Of a DNA stretch of 64,000 nucleotides, positions 12,481 to 26,000 are shown piece by piece. Position numbers and translations under genes: made by a program. The notes beneath the pieces were generated by a model. That model did not search any database. It was given only the letters and a program-made list of their open reading frames with translations, and was not told the DNA's origin. Numbering within the stretch: the stretch's first letter is position 1; each line of letters begins with the position of its first letter. Source of the stretch: Cladobotryum mycophilum (lineage: Eukaryota > Ascomycota > Sordariomycetes > Hypocreales > Hypocreaceae); contig JAVFKD010000004.1 in the NCBI GenBank assembly GCA_036429605.1, positions 1,736,001-1,800,000 on the forward strand, written 5' to 3'.

Positions 12481-15275
12481 TTCTCCCCACATCATGAATT
12501 TTGCTTCATTGAAAAGACTAGACTACCGTTATGGACAATGGCTCAAGAATGTCCAAAGAAAACGACTTCCTTCTAGTACAGAATCACAAATACAAAGGCA
12601 AACACAACCACTCGAATGACGATGCTATTTGGTCATGCCTCCTGATCCCTCGGTGGCACTGATTGCCGATACCGGACGTGTTATCCAGAAAGACTCATCT
12701 AGGGACGAACACTCCGTCTACATTCACAGAATCAGATCGGGGGTTAACTTTTCAGCTGGAATACCCCATGGCTATAACCGACATGCGACTGTCTCGCGCT
12801 ACGATAAACCCAGTCACCAAGCAGCTCTTCACCTAGAAAACTTATTAAGGGAACCAGCAGGAGCTTAAAATACAATGGAGATCAATGTATTGCATCTTGG
12901 ACATCCTTGTCGCCAAATTGGCGGTCATTATTGTTGCTGTTACCTCATACGCTCATAAACTCCCAATTCGGAAACCCAAAGAGGAGATGGGGCACAGCTT
13001 TGTCGAATTCGCCCAAGATGGCCCAATACACGAGTTTCTCAGGTGGTTTCTATAGACCACAGTGCTCCCTACCCGGCATCATGAATGCTTGGACTCACGC
13101 GGAAGAAGAGAGTTATAAGTAGTATTAACTACCAGAATCACATTCTAGGTATCAACATCACGCGCCAAATCTGAATTTAGGAACAAAATCCGAGTTCGCA
13201 GCCATGCCCGATGAAAAGAAGTGTCTTGATGAGTATGGGCATTAGGATTGTGGCATTCTGGAATCGAAAGACTTGAAGCATCAGCTAGGGAATCCAGCAG
13301 CTAAAACCTGCAATCCATCGAACACACCAATTGGAAAGGAATGGCCCGAGAACAATCCTAATCCTATCCTTGATACAAAAAGTCGGAAAAGACGATGCTT
13401 TGCTTTGCTGGTTGACGTTGCGTCTCAGAGAGGCTGTGGCCAAATTTCAAGCAGAACCACCGACACTGACGAAGTGGGCGTACTACCTGATTGAGTCGCA
13501 ATGATCCCCCGTGTTGGAATACGTGGCGCCTATACCCATTGCAGAATATACAACAACATTTCTCGATACTCGCAGGGGGTGGTTGTGACAGACGGCTCGT
13601 CCAGCAGCCATTGCAAGACTGTGGTGGGTTTCTCTCTGCCAGAGAGTGTAAGATACCTATGCGTCTTCACTCCACTACTGAAGTTGAAGATTTTTGGGCC
13701 ATCTTTACAATCCGAGGATATGCTTGTTGTGAATACTAGCCGTATTCATCATTCGTTGTTAAATCACCGACATACCAGTATTCAACAATATGACGTTAAT
13801 TAGCAGTCTGTGGCAGTCGATACTGCATCTTACCATTGAGAAAAAGAATCTTTGCCTAGTGATATAAGTTGAAATATACAATCTCTCAGCTTCGGACAAT
13901 CGCCAACGGTTGTCTTACCCAAGTTCCGATGAGGTATACCTCTTACACGGAGTGCCAAAACGGATGAGAAATGGGACAGTCAAAGGTCAGGGTCTCCATC
14001 TCAGGTTCACGAAGCCAAATATTGTGGAAAAACTGTGTGTGCCAGAGTCCCTTGGATAGGGCCTGATCGGATTACTTGAAGATCTCTTCAGCGTTCCCGG
14101 TCTCTACTGCGACAAACTTATGACGGCGCCTGAAAGAAATTACATCATAACTGAACCGGTAACGAAATTGTTCGACCTCCTACGTTGCATCACCAGACCA
14201 AATGGCAACAACGAAAACCCTGCAAAAACAGAATTCACTTCCATATTAGGAGGATTATCACTGCTCTCAACTTCGACGCAACGACAAAGTCGATAAGCAT
14301 TCACCACCAGACCGACACTGCTACTACAGCTACACTGGCCAACAAAAGTCGAATATACAGGATACTAGACTATTGCAACATCATACTAATCGACTATTAG
14401 TATCAAAAGGTCTTCCCAGAAATAAGCATGTGGGCACATTCATATAGACTTCACCGTTGAAGTGCCACATTGCAACATTTGCCGTCAGAATCATGAGTCC
14501 ATAACCTACCTTACGCCGTATGGTACCACGAATTGGGCATTGACCACATGAAAGGAATCTGAAACAAGTCTAGCAGGAGCAGATCTAAAACAGATGAGTT
14601 CCTTCATAGTTGAAGAGACGATCCAAATTCGAGCGGAAGACGAGTCTCAGAGCCTTGAGAGATATGATGTCCAAATTCGCTCCTAGAAACCCCACTTTCA
14701 TCTGCTTCTTTCATTCAACCACTTTACTCGCGAATGCATCTTTACCTCTTCCTAATAAGCATGCCCATCAACATCCAGACGTTTCTTGCAAACTTCACAT
14801 CATGGTCGTAACATAACTACGAAACAAATCCCCTTAGGGAGCTAGCCATCAAGTTCACTAGCTTGCCCACTCTCTGACGTGGCTGCACTCTGGTTACTTA
14901 GAATATGATAGCAAAAGGTCTATGTTATTATCTCCAGTTTTAAGTCTCAAGTCTGGGTACTACATGTTGCTGCTCCCATACCAAGAAACAGAAAAAGTTG
15001 ACTGAAGACAAGGAGTCTCATTATTAGATACATCATGACCCCGCTTCCCCCTACTTAATAGCCGGCAAGGCGTGAAATTCTGGTTTCCAAAGTAGCGCCT
15101 GGAGACTATCTAGTGGACAAGAGCGAGCTACGACGTCCCAGGGGCAAGGAAACAGACAAACTAGTCTTTGAAGCGGTCAGAACCAGACCATGCACCGTAA
15201 CGCCCAATAAGCACAGTGCTGGGTTGTGCTGTTGGACAACATTGCCGTTGCCAATATTGAACATTATCTCTCATT
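12481..15275. other. Gene-poor tract with short coding-like debris
   Basis: No intact gene. Several plus-strand open frames (12629-12868, 13273-13494, 14185-14400) have amino-acid-like composition, but none shows a recognisable domain and they cannot be joined by convincing splice sites. Probably the remains of older genes or elements related to the helicase relic just upstream. Confidence 0.4.
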
Positions 15276-15767
15276 ATGAAGATTATATCTCATAACGCTT
15301 TCACCAAACCTCATAGTCTATTTCCCACATTAGGTGACCAACTACGTGGGGTAGAATACCACGGGCTAGCTGATTACCCTGCCCTTACTGATTCGCAGCG
15401 CCATGGGAATATCTTTACCTATATGCTTCAACTGCCGCATAATGAGAAGAAAAGCTACATCGTTCAAGTTAAAACAACTACATCCAGCACAGATTTCCAC
15501 TTTTGCTTCACTCGGAAAGATTGGCACAGGGGCAAACCTTTGTCAGACAACTTCTGCAATGGAAACAATTGGACAAAGTGGACATTCATCGCATCTACAC
15601 CAAAGAAACGCGATGAGACCAAGGTATCACATTACCTAGACGAGCTGCTGCATCCCCAACCCAAGTCGTTGCAAGAGATGGCGACGAGCATCAGACAGAA
15701 TCCTATTGTCTCGGCTAAGAGTGATGACAGACCCGTTTCTTTTTTGCTTCCGCTGCCCACCAGTTAA
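15276..15767 (+). CDS. Hypothetical 163-codon ORF, possibly a relic
   Basis: ATG at 15276 and stop at 15765-15767. The reading is rich in charged and aromatic residues, with a segment around FHFCFTRKDWHRGKPLSDN and, later, SHYLDELLHPQPKSLQEMA, which looks more like real protein than the other frames here. No domain, signal peptide or membrane segment is recognised. It lies in an otherwise decayed tract with no clear promoter. It could be an exon of a dead gene or a chance frame. Confidence 0.25.
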   Translation: MKIISHNAFTKPHSLFPTLGDQLRGVEYHGLADYPALTDSQRHGNIFTYMLQLPHNEKKSYIVQVKTTTSSTDFHFCFTRKDWHRGKPLSDNFCNGNNWTKWTFIASTPKKRDETKVSHYLDELLHPQPKSLQEMATSIRQNPIVSAKSDDRPVSFLLPLPTS

Positions 15768-17319
15768 AGGACCTCCTTAATGTTGGCAAGGTCTCATCGA
15801 TGAGCAATGCAATATTCAAGAGAATGTGCTCCCAATCCCCTACAAACACGGAAACAAAGCGAGGCATTCTACCCCGAAGACCTCAACTGGGTATCCAAGT
15901 CTCAGCATCGTCTCGCACGTCCGCTTAACGTCTACAGTATCTACAGTGTCATTTGTAAGTTCTTCTCTAGCAGAGATGAGAATAGCCAGGGGTCAATTCC
16001 TACTCGCTCAAGGCACTCGCACCAGACGTGTTAGCTATTGCGCAACGGTACGATGACGCCCGAAAATACGCAATCACAGTACACATAAAAATCCAGAGGG
16101 AGAACAGAATAGCCACGTGGATCGGATCGTCCAACTGGTCCAAAACCCAAAGACAGTTCAGAGGACACCTTCAGGAAAGAAAGAAAAAGCGACACCTTCA
16201 TAGGGCACCGACAAATATCCGTCTTGGAATCTACGCAGACATCACCCTCTTCTATGTCCATGTCCCAAGACAATTCAACTGGCCTCACGGTTTCCGGCAA
16301 TTCACCACCATCCAGTCGATCCATTAAGCCTTTGCCAAGCGATCTACAAAGCTGCCTCAATACTATATTCCGAAAATGTGAAGCACAAACGGTGTTGTGC
16401 TCACCAGTCTACGCCTGCTACATGGACTCCAAGCCCAACTGCCTGATAACCTAAGCAGCCTATAACACAACACGATCGCCTCCAACATGACTGAACCGAA
16501 GTGGCCGAGGTGCGATGGAGGAGAAACGAGCCTCCCCCTTTTTTACTTATTAAATCCAGACATGCACGACAATGAAATGGTTGACCAATAGGTGATATGG
16601 TCCTCCCTACGGGAAGGAATTGGATGTCTAGAATTCATGTGTCGGTCTAGCACAATAGACCTTTTACAGCTCAACCCAGCCGGTCAGCAATGGCAATACC
16701 GACTTACGCAAACCGTCGGCTTAGACGACGCTTCTAACGGAGAGCCTCCTCAGCGCTCAGCGTCATCATCTATCTAGCAGATAGACTTTACGACAATTTC
16801 TTAGCACGAATACCATGTTTAGAACAGTTAACTATCTCCATAGATAAATAGACTACTATGATTAATAAAAAGTCGACGTTGCTCATTCAGGTGCATGGTT
16901 GTAAAAAAAGAAAAGTGATTTTCGTTGTCTTATAGGGTATGCTACTGAAAAAAGATGTCCCAAAATCATCTTCACACTTTATTCCATTATCGATGCCCAT
17001 AGGAAATAGTAAATATATGCATGAACTAAGTAAAACAAACCCAAAAAAATAAATACAAAGAAAATCTCCAATATCATATTCGTACACTAGTAAATCATCT
17101 GTCTGAGTGACCAAAAAGTTGGGGGAGGGACAACAATCTATGTTCCCAACACACTCCATAACGATATCCGCGAGACCAGTCGAACAGCATACCATCCAAG
17201 GAAAAGAAAATTTAAAAAAAATGAATGTGAATCAGTTGACGTGATCTGACCTAAAAAGAAAAAAGAAAGAAAGAAAAGAGGAAAAAGGAAAAAGGAAATA
17301 GCCAGTTCTCGTGGCTTTT
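15768..17319. other. Gene-poor tract
   Basis: Nothing supportable. Overlapping plus-strand frames at 15807-16454 are Ser/Thr-rich or basic and mutually exclusive. From about 16850 the sequence turns A/T-rich with purine-only stretches (17250-17300) and serves as the 3' flank of the monooxygenase on the minus strand. Confidence 0.4.
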
Positions 17320-19042
17320 TTAATGATTGAAAATTTCGAAACGAGGGATATTATCAGGTCGGGCGAGTATACCGCAGAGGGTGAGGCATGCCATGAACAA
17401 TCCAGCGTGAAAGGCGACGCCCAGCCCTCTGTTGTTTAGCAAGGGGCTGTTCTTTAGTAATCTTCGGCTCCAGTTCTTGAACCATGAGCCGCGTTGTGGT
17501 TTTTGTTGTATCCTCTTCGTCTCCTCCGCCTCGGCGGCCAGTAATCGGCCCAGCTCCCTCTCACCAAGGTCCCCGGCTCTGCGACCAAGCAACTCGCGGT
17601 TCATGCGAGCGTCAATCCAAGGACACTCACTCACGCAAGTTTCCATGTCAAAGTTTGCAAATTCCCGATCTCTGGCGTCCCGTTCCTTGCCGGGCAACAT
17701 GTGATCCCACGCCCCATGCTTCCTCGAGTTCCTGACAATGCGAGTTGTTCGACTTCGTTGGAGGTCCGTATATGAGCGTAGGATGGCGGGGATGTGCTTC
17801 TTCCAGTTTCGGGGCTCTCGCTGGGACAGCTGGCCGAGCATCGTCCCCAAGATGTGTGCGTCTTCGACAGCCATGGCGGCTCCTTGGGCAAGGAATGGGG
17901 TGGTCGGGTGGGCAGCATCGCCGGCAATGGCCACGGAGCCCTTGCTCCATGTGGGTAGTTCCGGAAGCTCTCTTAGGGGAAAGCTGTCGAGGCTGGGCGT
18001 CAAGTCTACGATTTCCTTGACCACGGGGTCCCAATCTTTAACCCATTCTCGCAGTAGACGAAGCCTATCGCCATGCCGGCATCGCTTATTGAAGGGATCA
18101 TCGTTGATGATGAGAACAAGGTTGAGCATTGTCCCTTGACGGAGGGGGTAGACCACGGCATGGCTTCGGGGGCCAAGCCACATTCGGCACATGGGAGCGG
18201 TAAGTAGGTTGCGGAGAGAAGAAGAGGCGGCAGCGAGTTGAGGAATAGTAAGGACGCATCGGTAGGCAATCATGCTTGATGTGTGGACTTGGATGTTGGG
18301 GTGGAGGGCGGCACGGATCGATGAGTGGACGCCTAATGACATGTCAGATGTATCCCATTGGATTGCTCGGGAAGAGACGTACCATCGCAGCCAATAATAA
18401 CGTCAGCCGTGTATACTTGGCCGTTAGCCAATGTGATAGAGGTCGCTTCGAGATTAACTTCTTGAACATCACATCCCGTCTTGATGTCAACACCGAGTCG
18501 GATAGCCTCCTCGAGAAGAAGGTTCATGTAATCTTGGCGATGTACGAGGCTAGTTCGGTGTCAGTGGTCCTATCCTTTTTTTCATTTATTGCCAGCCTGC
18601 ATATGCAGTGAAGAACTTACTACCACGGAACACCGTAAAGTCGCTCACATGGTCCAAAGTCCCTTTTCAAGAGCACCTTGCCGGTGCGGTAATCCATGGA
18701 CCAGGATCCAGGTGAGGGTCCTCCAGCAATAGCACTGAACCTTTCCAGCAGGCCCAGGCTCTTGAGTACGTGGGCGGCATTGCAGGGCACCTGGATGCCA
18801 TTTCCGACCTGTCTCTTGCATCAGCCAGGATCATTTAAGCATCTCTTGAAGAGATGCCGCCGGGGGTTCTCTTTTTTTTTTTTTTTTTTTGTTGGCGGTG
18901 AAAACTGTTGGACACCTACCTGGCAAAGAGTGGGGGCCTTCTCAAGGACCGTTACCCGAACACCTTGATGACGGGCAAGAGAAATAGCACACGTCAGGCC
19001 GGAGATGCCAGCACCGACAATGAGAGCGTTCATCTCACCCAT
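17320..19042 (-). CDS. FAD-dependent class A monooxygenase (salicylate hydroxylase-like)
   Basis: Probable NAD(P)H-dependent aromatic or secondary-metabolite hydroxylase, 496 residues. Minus-strand exons are 19042-18920, 18808-18621, 18549-18383 and 18332-17320; introns are 111, 71 and 50 nt with CTGAC-type branch points, and all phases agree. Class A marks: the N-terminal dinucleotide fold VGAGISG (residues 9-15) with a Glu at the end of strand 2 (VTVLEKA), the CDG motif (158-160), and the second FAD motif around GDAAHPTTPFLAQG with GD at 297-298. The C-terminus carries a hydrophobic segment (FHAGLFMACLTLCGIL), suggesting membrane anchoring. The start ATG at 19042 lies 20 bases before the Rossmann strand; a second ATG three codons on is also possible. 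A TATATA lies about 90 bp upstream (19131-19136). Intron 1 carries a 19-base homopolymer (18872-18890). The substrate cannot be read from sequence. Confidence 0.9.
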
Positions 19043-19130
19043 GATGCCCAAAAAGCAATTGAAGAAAGTCAAGGACAGGTGTGCAGATGAGTGAAGTGAC
19101 CCGAAGGGAGGGCGATTGAACGGCGTCTCG

Positions 19131-19138
19131 CCTATATA
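19131..19138 (-). promoter_or_regulatory. TATA-like box of the FAD monooxygenase
   Basis: Minus-strand TTATATAG about 90 bp before the ATG at 19042. Position and sequence fit a core promoter element. Confidence 0.4.
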
Positions 19139-19739
19139 AAATAGAAATCGATCGGCCTCGAAAGGTGGGTGGGATCTGGGCGGACACGAGACATGTCAAG
19201 GGCGGGCTTGTCCGAGATAATCTGGGCAATATTTGCCGAGTTCAATGCCCTTGTTTACCGAGCCATACGGCGTGGCACTGGCCTGTTGAGTGGGTGGCAA
19301 AGGGTCATGTTGGCTGCAAGCCGCAAGAAGGTCGCGAGGGATGCTTGATCGGACAAATTCCCAGCGTGCCGGTAGCATTACTACCGCATTCTACTGGTTC
19401 TGTTGCAAATTGATGCAACTCTGATTAAGCCGGAGCTTCCGATAACTGCTTAGGGTGAGGAGATAAGAGACAAGAATGCTGCTTGGGTGGAGTGGTGTCT
19501 AAGAATAGTCAAGTTTGGCATGTTGGTGATATGTGAGCAGTTCTTCTCTGCCCTTCCAAAGGGCTAGCGTTAGCAGGTACATAAGTTCGTTGCTAACCTC
19601 CAATGCAGACGGATGTACCCGCCTACCTAATGCAGGCTTTAACTTGGAGGAACAGGTGGTGGCGGCGTTGGCTGCGAACAAACAATATGCAGCTGGTTTG
19701 TTTGTGTGTTTGTTTACGCCTTGGCAGAAGAAGTTTGCT

Positions 19740-19774
19740 GATGTGGATACGGATGTGGATGTGGATGTGGATGT
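19740..19774. repeat. GTGGAT hexanucleotide tandem
   Basis: About five near-perfect units, one reading GATACG, followed by a CT run. Confidence 0.8.
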
Positions 19775-22700
19775 CTCTCTCTCTCTTCCTCTCCCACTAT
19801 AGATGCATTTTTCTAGTAAAGGGCCGCGGCATTCTAATGAATAGGGACCTACTCAATACCATTAGCTTTGAAAGTAGTAGCTTATCATTCCCTGGATATG
19901 CTTACTTTTTCATCATCCATTTTCCCCAATACTACCTAATACTTTGATGCTAGTGGTGTCAACATGTTTTCACCCTAAAGGGTCTAGTCATCAGTGCGTC
20001 TGCTCATCATTGGCCTCGAGCCTTGGCTCCATTCGCATGTCTCGGAATGGATCATCAGCTCTGTTGACTCCTCACTCTCTTCGTAATACTTGTACAAGTA
20101 CGGAGTACAGTGCACGATAGTGTAGCGTGACGATCAGATAATTGCTTGTCTGGATTCTAGACCTGGCCGAATGATGCCGGTCAACAAATCGGAGGTGGAC
20201 AATCTCTATAAGACACTCCGTTCCCTAAAGCCTTTTTTTTGCGGAAAGATGATGGCACCGTCTCTCACAGCACGTCATTCAGCTTCGATTGAATAACGGG
20301 ACTGGCTTTGGGCGCATCACCTGATGACATCAGATGTACAGTTTGCTGCTCCATCATTGGGGGAATCGTGTTTATTGGATGCCTCTTGGCTTGCATTCTG
20401 AGATGTGGAGTGCATTGAGCGGTATGCAGCAAAACATTCTTTCTGGCAGGTTGTCCTCGGCAAGGGAATCAAATTACCTAAAAAGAACGTAGGGAGGGAA
20501 ATAAGTCGCCGAATACCCTCAGCCGCAGCTTCGAGAAAAGAAAGTATAAATTCAGTAGATAGATGATGTTTTGCTTGATTCGGTTGCGGCTCTGGACGTG
20601 GAAGCATCACTGAGCTTGTTTCCGTGCAAACCACAGATGCTGACGGCAGCAATGCACGATATGTGGGTGTCTGACTTCATCATATGGATTCTTGATTGCA
20701 TGCGGTATATTTCCTGAGATTATTATATAGCCGTTTGGACAGGCTATAATGAGCGACGTAAGATAAAGGCGAAATTCCTCAAAGTTTTGCTTTGTCGGCT
20801 AGATCGGAGATTGAACTGCCAAATTTACAGAGCTCTTGAGCAACGGTTTGCGTGATGAAGCGACACATCTGTTCGGTTGTCACCATCACGTGTGGGGCCG
20901 GGATTCGCGCTGCACAAAAGTCGACGATCGAACATGCGGGTTCGGTAAGGAAGAAGGCTTTTGGCCATGCTGCGATTTCATCTCGATGGAGTTTGCAGCG
21001 CGTCGTCGCCTCATCTAGGCTGAATGAAATTGATTGAGCACGATGTCCAAGGCCTACCTGTTCACCTCTATATGCTCCTCCTCGACGCGCTCCACGCAGC
21101 ATTGCGATTGGTCAATGGGGTTGCTGCAGAATTGCATTCTAAATATCCGTGTTTGATGTTGGAAGCTGGAGGATGAGGCGTTCTTTCGAGCTCTCTCGCG
21201 TCATTTGCATCCGGAGCTGAAAGGATGAGAGGCGTGGGATCAATTTGTTGGTAACAGCCATTCAGCTCCCATAAAGGCTGAAGGATGCTGATAATTCCGC
21301 TAACAAACAAACATGAAACGGCCCCAGAGCAAACTTCTCCGCTGGCGGGGTTGATCATCGACACTGGGCTGAATCTTCCAACCTTTGCATCTGTAAGGGA
21401 GGGCAGAAATACGAATCGGAGCACGGGGTTGAATCGACGATCCAGCTACTGTAGGCCGCAGCCCGCCGCCTGTAAAGGGCGGACGAAGGACAGTCTCGGA
21501 TAAATGAAGACTGGAAGAGCTGCCGCTTCAGATGCCGAAACGGAGAAGCGCCAGTTGAGTATGTGGAAGCACTCGCTTCCATCGAATCAAATGACAATGC
21601 TACCAAAGCACCAAGTAAGGTTAACCGAGAGTTGCAATACACGCACAAGTACGTGATGACGGCAGAAATTGTTCGTACGGAATCTGAACGATTGATTGCT
21701 TGACATGTGTGTGTGGAACTGGTGGATTCCCGGCACGGGAGTCGGACCCGGCGTGATGCAAACCAACAAGAAAGCCGATCCGATATTATTTAATGCCCAA
21801 AGGCTGACGAGCGGCTGACGAACAGTTGATGGAAGACCGTTGGCACACGGAGAATACCAGCCTGAATCTGATACTGCGACCGAAATCCACCGCTACCCTT
21901 GAGGCTTCGAGCTCCCAATAGTCGACGGACGAACAGTACGCAAAGTGTTATTTTGACGAGAGCCGGCGTGCCTGCTTGCCTATCTCCAATTAGTACTCCG
22001 TACTCCGTAGTCGAGATTCATCGTGCACGGATGGCCAACGTGGTCACGATGGATCAACCTTGTCAACATCTCATTCCCAGCGAATTGGCTGACAGGGTCG
22101 AGCCCTGGCTTGGTCTCCCGTGCCGGCACTAGTTGTCAGATAGCTCGACGACGCAGTGACTGGACGAGAAGGGTTTCGCATGTGGCTAGAATGATGAAGT
22201 GGCGCAAGCGGACATTCTCATTGCTTTGGCTGCTCTGTTTGTATCTGGTAAGGAGAGGGAGAGAGGCACATGATGGACGATCGTACAATAAAAGAGGGCA
22301 TTACCCCGTAGCCGTAAGGAGATATGACGTCAGCCAAGGAAAACAAAAGGATCGCGCTGTCAACGAACTGAGAGTTGGCTGTGGTGGAAACATTTTCTTT
22401 TTTGTTTTGTTTTGTTTTGTTCTCTCCCTTCTCAGACTTTTTGCTTCAGTTGCTGTTTCGAAGTTGAGGGGGGGAGCCAGTTTAGCACAGTAGGTTTAGA
22501 TACACCCCCTCCATCTCCTGAACGACAGAAGGGAAGGAAAGATCAGGAGAAAGTTCGCGACAGGTTAGGCTTAGCTTCAGGCACAGCGCTATGATTGGTA
22601 TGCGGAAGAAGTGGGGTTATTACCGTAGTCTGGTTTTTGGCAAGTTTTTTTAGGGAAAGCGGGGCACACGACCTTGGCTCGCTCTTGTCTTTTTTCCTTC

Positions 22701-22985
22701 TTCTTTGCTTCAGTCAAGAGAGGGGGAAGCCCCTGAATACGACAGAGAGAGAGAGAAAAGAGCCCCCAAAAGGTCACGAAACAGCCCCTAAAAGGATTAA
22801 ATCAAACAAATCTCGTTGCATTTTAACCGAGACACTTTGCTTCTGTTTCTTCCCCCGTGCATAAGTAGCGTAAATGCTCTTATGACTGCGTTGCATTGAT
22901 CACTGGGGCGATTCATCTGGTGGGGGAAGAAGTTTTTTTTGGCCCGAACCCACACCCACACACCACATGCAATCAGCAAACAACA

Positions 22986-23034
22986 TATCCATCCATCCAT
23001 CCATCCATCCATCCATCCATCTATCCATCCATCC
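22986..23034. repeat. (ATCC)n microsatellite
   Basis: About twelve units with one interruption (CTATCC near 23021). No spacer structure, so not a CRISPR array. Confidence 0.9.
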
Positions 23035-26000
23035 TACCAACACAGCGTCACTTCCGGAATTCGGTTTGCTAGAGCCGGTCAAGACCTCTTAATATTGAAC
23101 CGCCATCAAGAGTCAAGAGTTTGCGACAACCGCAGTGTTTGTCGCAATAAAAAAGCCAATGCGTGCTCGTGCCAATGAAACAGATGATGCTCTCGTGACT
23201 GCTTTCTTGCGTGGTAGGATGAAACCCTGTTCTGATCCTGAAGTGGCGGTGCAGTGCCAGAGTCTCAAAGCGCCATCCGTCTCGGTACTCAATTGGTGTG
23301 TCATGATTTAGACTTGATGCGTGTATGTGTGCTTTGATCGTACAGCCAGCTAGCTCACTGAAAGGTATGTAGGTACCTAGTTATACTAGCTTCCGGTATA
23401 GGGCTTCGTTCTACAAGTCCGACGGATTGGTAAGATGGATGCTCATGTCAGGCCCGTGGTCGAGGCACTGTTGGCGGGGCCAGAGATGGCATAGAAAAAA
23501 AATGACATGTAAGAATCATGTCAGAAACCAAAAGCAATGTTGTGCCTCCTGCATAAGATACAGGATGCAATCGAAACGCATATCCATCTCGTATCATATT
23601 TTCAAGCTTGAGATCGACACGCCATGCTCTCATTCTGTTAGGTAATCTCATCTCATCTGCATATCGACGGCGATGATCTCAAGATACACAGATGCCGTAC
23701 GAATCTAGACCTGGCCTCCAAAAAGCCGGGTCCACGACTCCTAGGGATTCTCAGAGTATGCGGCCCGAAGCGGCAGGGTGTTTCTTATCTGGAGACTGTG
23801 AACCTATGGTTGTCAGTTGTTGTCAGACTACTCCGTATACCGGCCTATAAACCCAAGAAAGAAAAGCAAGAACCGAGAGATTTGGGACGGCAGATTCTAA
23901 TTTCGCCCCATATGCATGTTCCACTTGAATTGCCAACTTGTATTCCGTGCACTGCCTTGTCAAATGAGGCATTCCTGCCCCTCAATCAACTCTTGTGGTT
24001 GGAGGTTGAAGATGCGATGCCAGCCTCAACTTTGAGAATAGCCTCATTCTCTTTACTCGTTCCCCCGAGACTTGATGATGAAACTTCTTGATTCCAGCCA
24101 TATACAACACAGATTCGAAAGCTTTCTGTCAATATAGCGGCCGTTGTTCGGCTGTTTCGGCCTCTAGTTGCTAGATCTGCACCTTGAGCCGTACCTTGCA
24201 TACCGAGGTTACACCCAACGAGCGCCACTCTGGGCCGTTGAGTGGCCGCCGACGGCACAGAGTAGCAGGAGCGCCAAAGGGCAAAGAATAATAATGAGGA
24301 ACAGGGTCAATTTGGGACGTAATGACTATTCCTGCAGGAATGTTTGAAAAGGGTAATTGGTTGCTGAAACGCAGAGAGCACAACGTTGGTCTAGAAAAAG
24401 GCGTTGCTGATTGCCATCTCTTATTGGACCTGCTAATAATATTTGCCTGCCGCTTCTGTGCGCGCGCTTTGTCGCATCATCTGCAGACGAGAGGACACGG
24501 TGGAGGAAAAAGAAATGCTCGTGAGATGAATGTGTCGCTTTTTCTCTCTCTCCCCGGTGCATTATTTCTTGTCGCTTCCAAAAACTCCGTATCTGATGAT
24601 AAACTTGCCCGTGGCGTTGGGTTGCCATGCGCATCGCGAGTCTCTGGCCCTAGAAGGCGTGTGGCCCCCGCGGGTCTCGTACGTCGTTGTGAAGCAATAG
24701 ATTTGAGCCACCCGATCCAAGTACACACACTGGATCCCCCAATAACTTACCATGATGGTAAATAGTGTTTGCCCATTCTACAAACGATCCTCTTACCGAG
24801 TTTGGTAGGTAGTTTTGCGTGAGAACGAATGGGTGGTATGGAATGGATGGTCCCCTTTTCGTGTTGGCGGTATGTTGTGTAACGACTTGGAGTACTACAT
24901 CGCAGCCCACCTATACTTACTCCCCTCTCAAGGCAAGGTTGGCCCCTATCATGCAATAGCCGCAAGCGGTTCTGGACTTTTTTTATTTTTTATGCGCGCG
25001 AGTTCGGCACATCCGTTCGTTCGTTCGTTCGTTCGTGAGCATGATCCAAGCCAACGAGAGGCAAGGGAGAAGAAAAGCTTGGCAGTTGGGTTTCCGCCTT
25101 GTTGGTGTTTGCGTATGACTAGTACTTGTAGTAGGTATGACTCTTACAGGTACCGTGAGTTTGCATGCATGCATGCATTGTGTAAGACGAACGGCAATGT
25201 ACATGAACACCAAGGGTCCCAAATCTCCACACAGAATGAGCATCTTGGGAAAGGAATGTTTTAGATGGTATCAATTTATTATGCTTTGTTCCGTATCCCT
25301 TCCATCCGTCATCACAATGGTGCGTGGATACGGTCTTTGTTTTCAGGTGATTTGACGACGCATAACAAACAACAAACAACAAACGCGCCTCGCTTAAGAC
25401 GCCCTTGACCCCAGAAAAAGGGAATGGGAATCCAAGTACGGAGTAACAAGTCATACAAGTACGTACTTGTACAAGTAAAATGGATTCTGATCTTGGAAAA
25501 AAGGTCTCATCCATGCAACTTTAAATGGGGGCGGCCAGTTCCAGTTCCAGTTGCTGTTCCAGTTCCAAAACCTCTCAGACATCCAATGCAAATCCACCAT
25601 TTTATGCTGCATTGGCTGCTGAATCACAGCTGAAGAGACTGAGAGAAGGGGGAAAGCTGTGGGGCAAGAGAACAGATGAGCCGACCAGTTAAAGATCCCT
25701 TTTCAAACTGCCAGTGAATGAACCACAGCGGATTGACCCCCCTTGCCCAGTACATTTACAGTTAGCGCCCACGCATTTTTACGGTCTGAGTGCCAACCAC
25801 TCCCTGGGCGTGTATGCAATATGCAGCATTAATTATGGACCCATCCATCCATGGATACAGCATGCGTCCAGCGCGTGGAGTGGGAAGGCCCTGAAGCCTT
25901 AGGGGCCTCTTTTAGCAGCCCAGAAGGGCCAAGTAACGCCTAGTCATTGAATGACAGCCCCCAGGCACAGGCGTCTCGCACCAAAGCAGGTACACACGCA

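Noticed and set aside
16492..16540. tRNA-like string GAAGTGGCCGAGGTGCGA
   Set aside because: Resembles the D-arm of class II tRNAs, but no anticodon arm or T-arm (GTTCGA) follows.
17320..19042. Secondary-metabolite cluster around the FAD monooxygenase
   Set aside because: No PKS, NRPS, terpene synthase or tailoring partner within the window; the nearest genes are 7-8 kb away and unrelated.
20317..21102. Two minus-strand frames (111 and 107 codons) as a gene
   Set aside because: No motif, no plausible splice join, and competing frames on the other strand.
22986..23034. CRISPR-like or telomere-like array
   Set aside because: Plain tetranucleotide repeat with no spacers; not a fungal telomere unit (TTAGGG).
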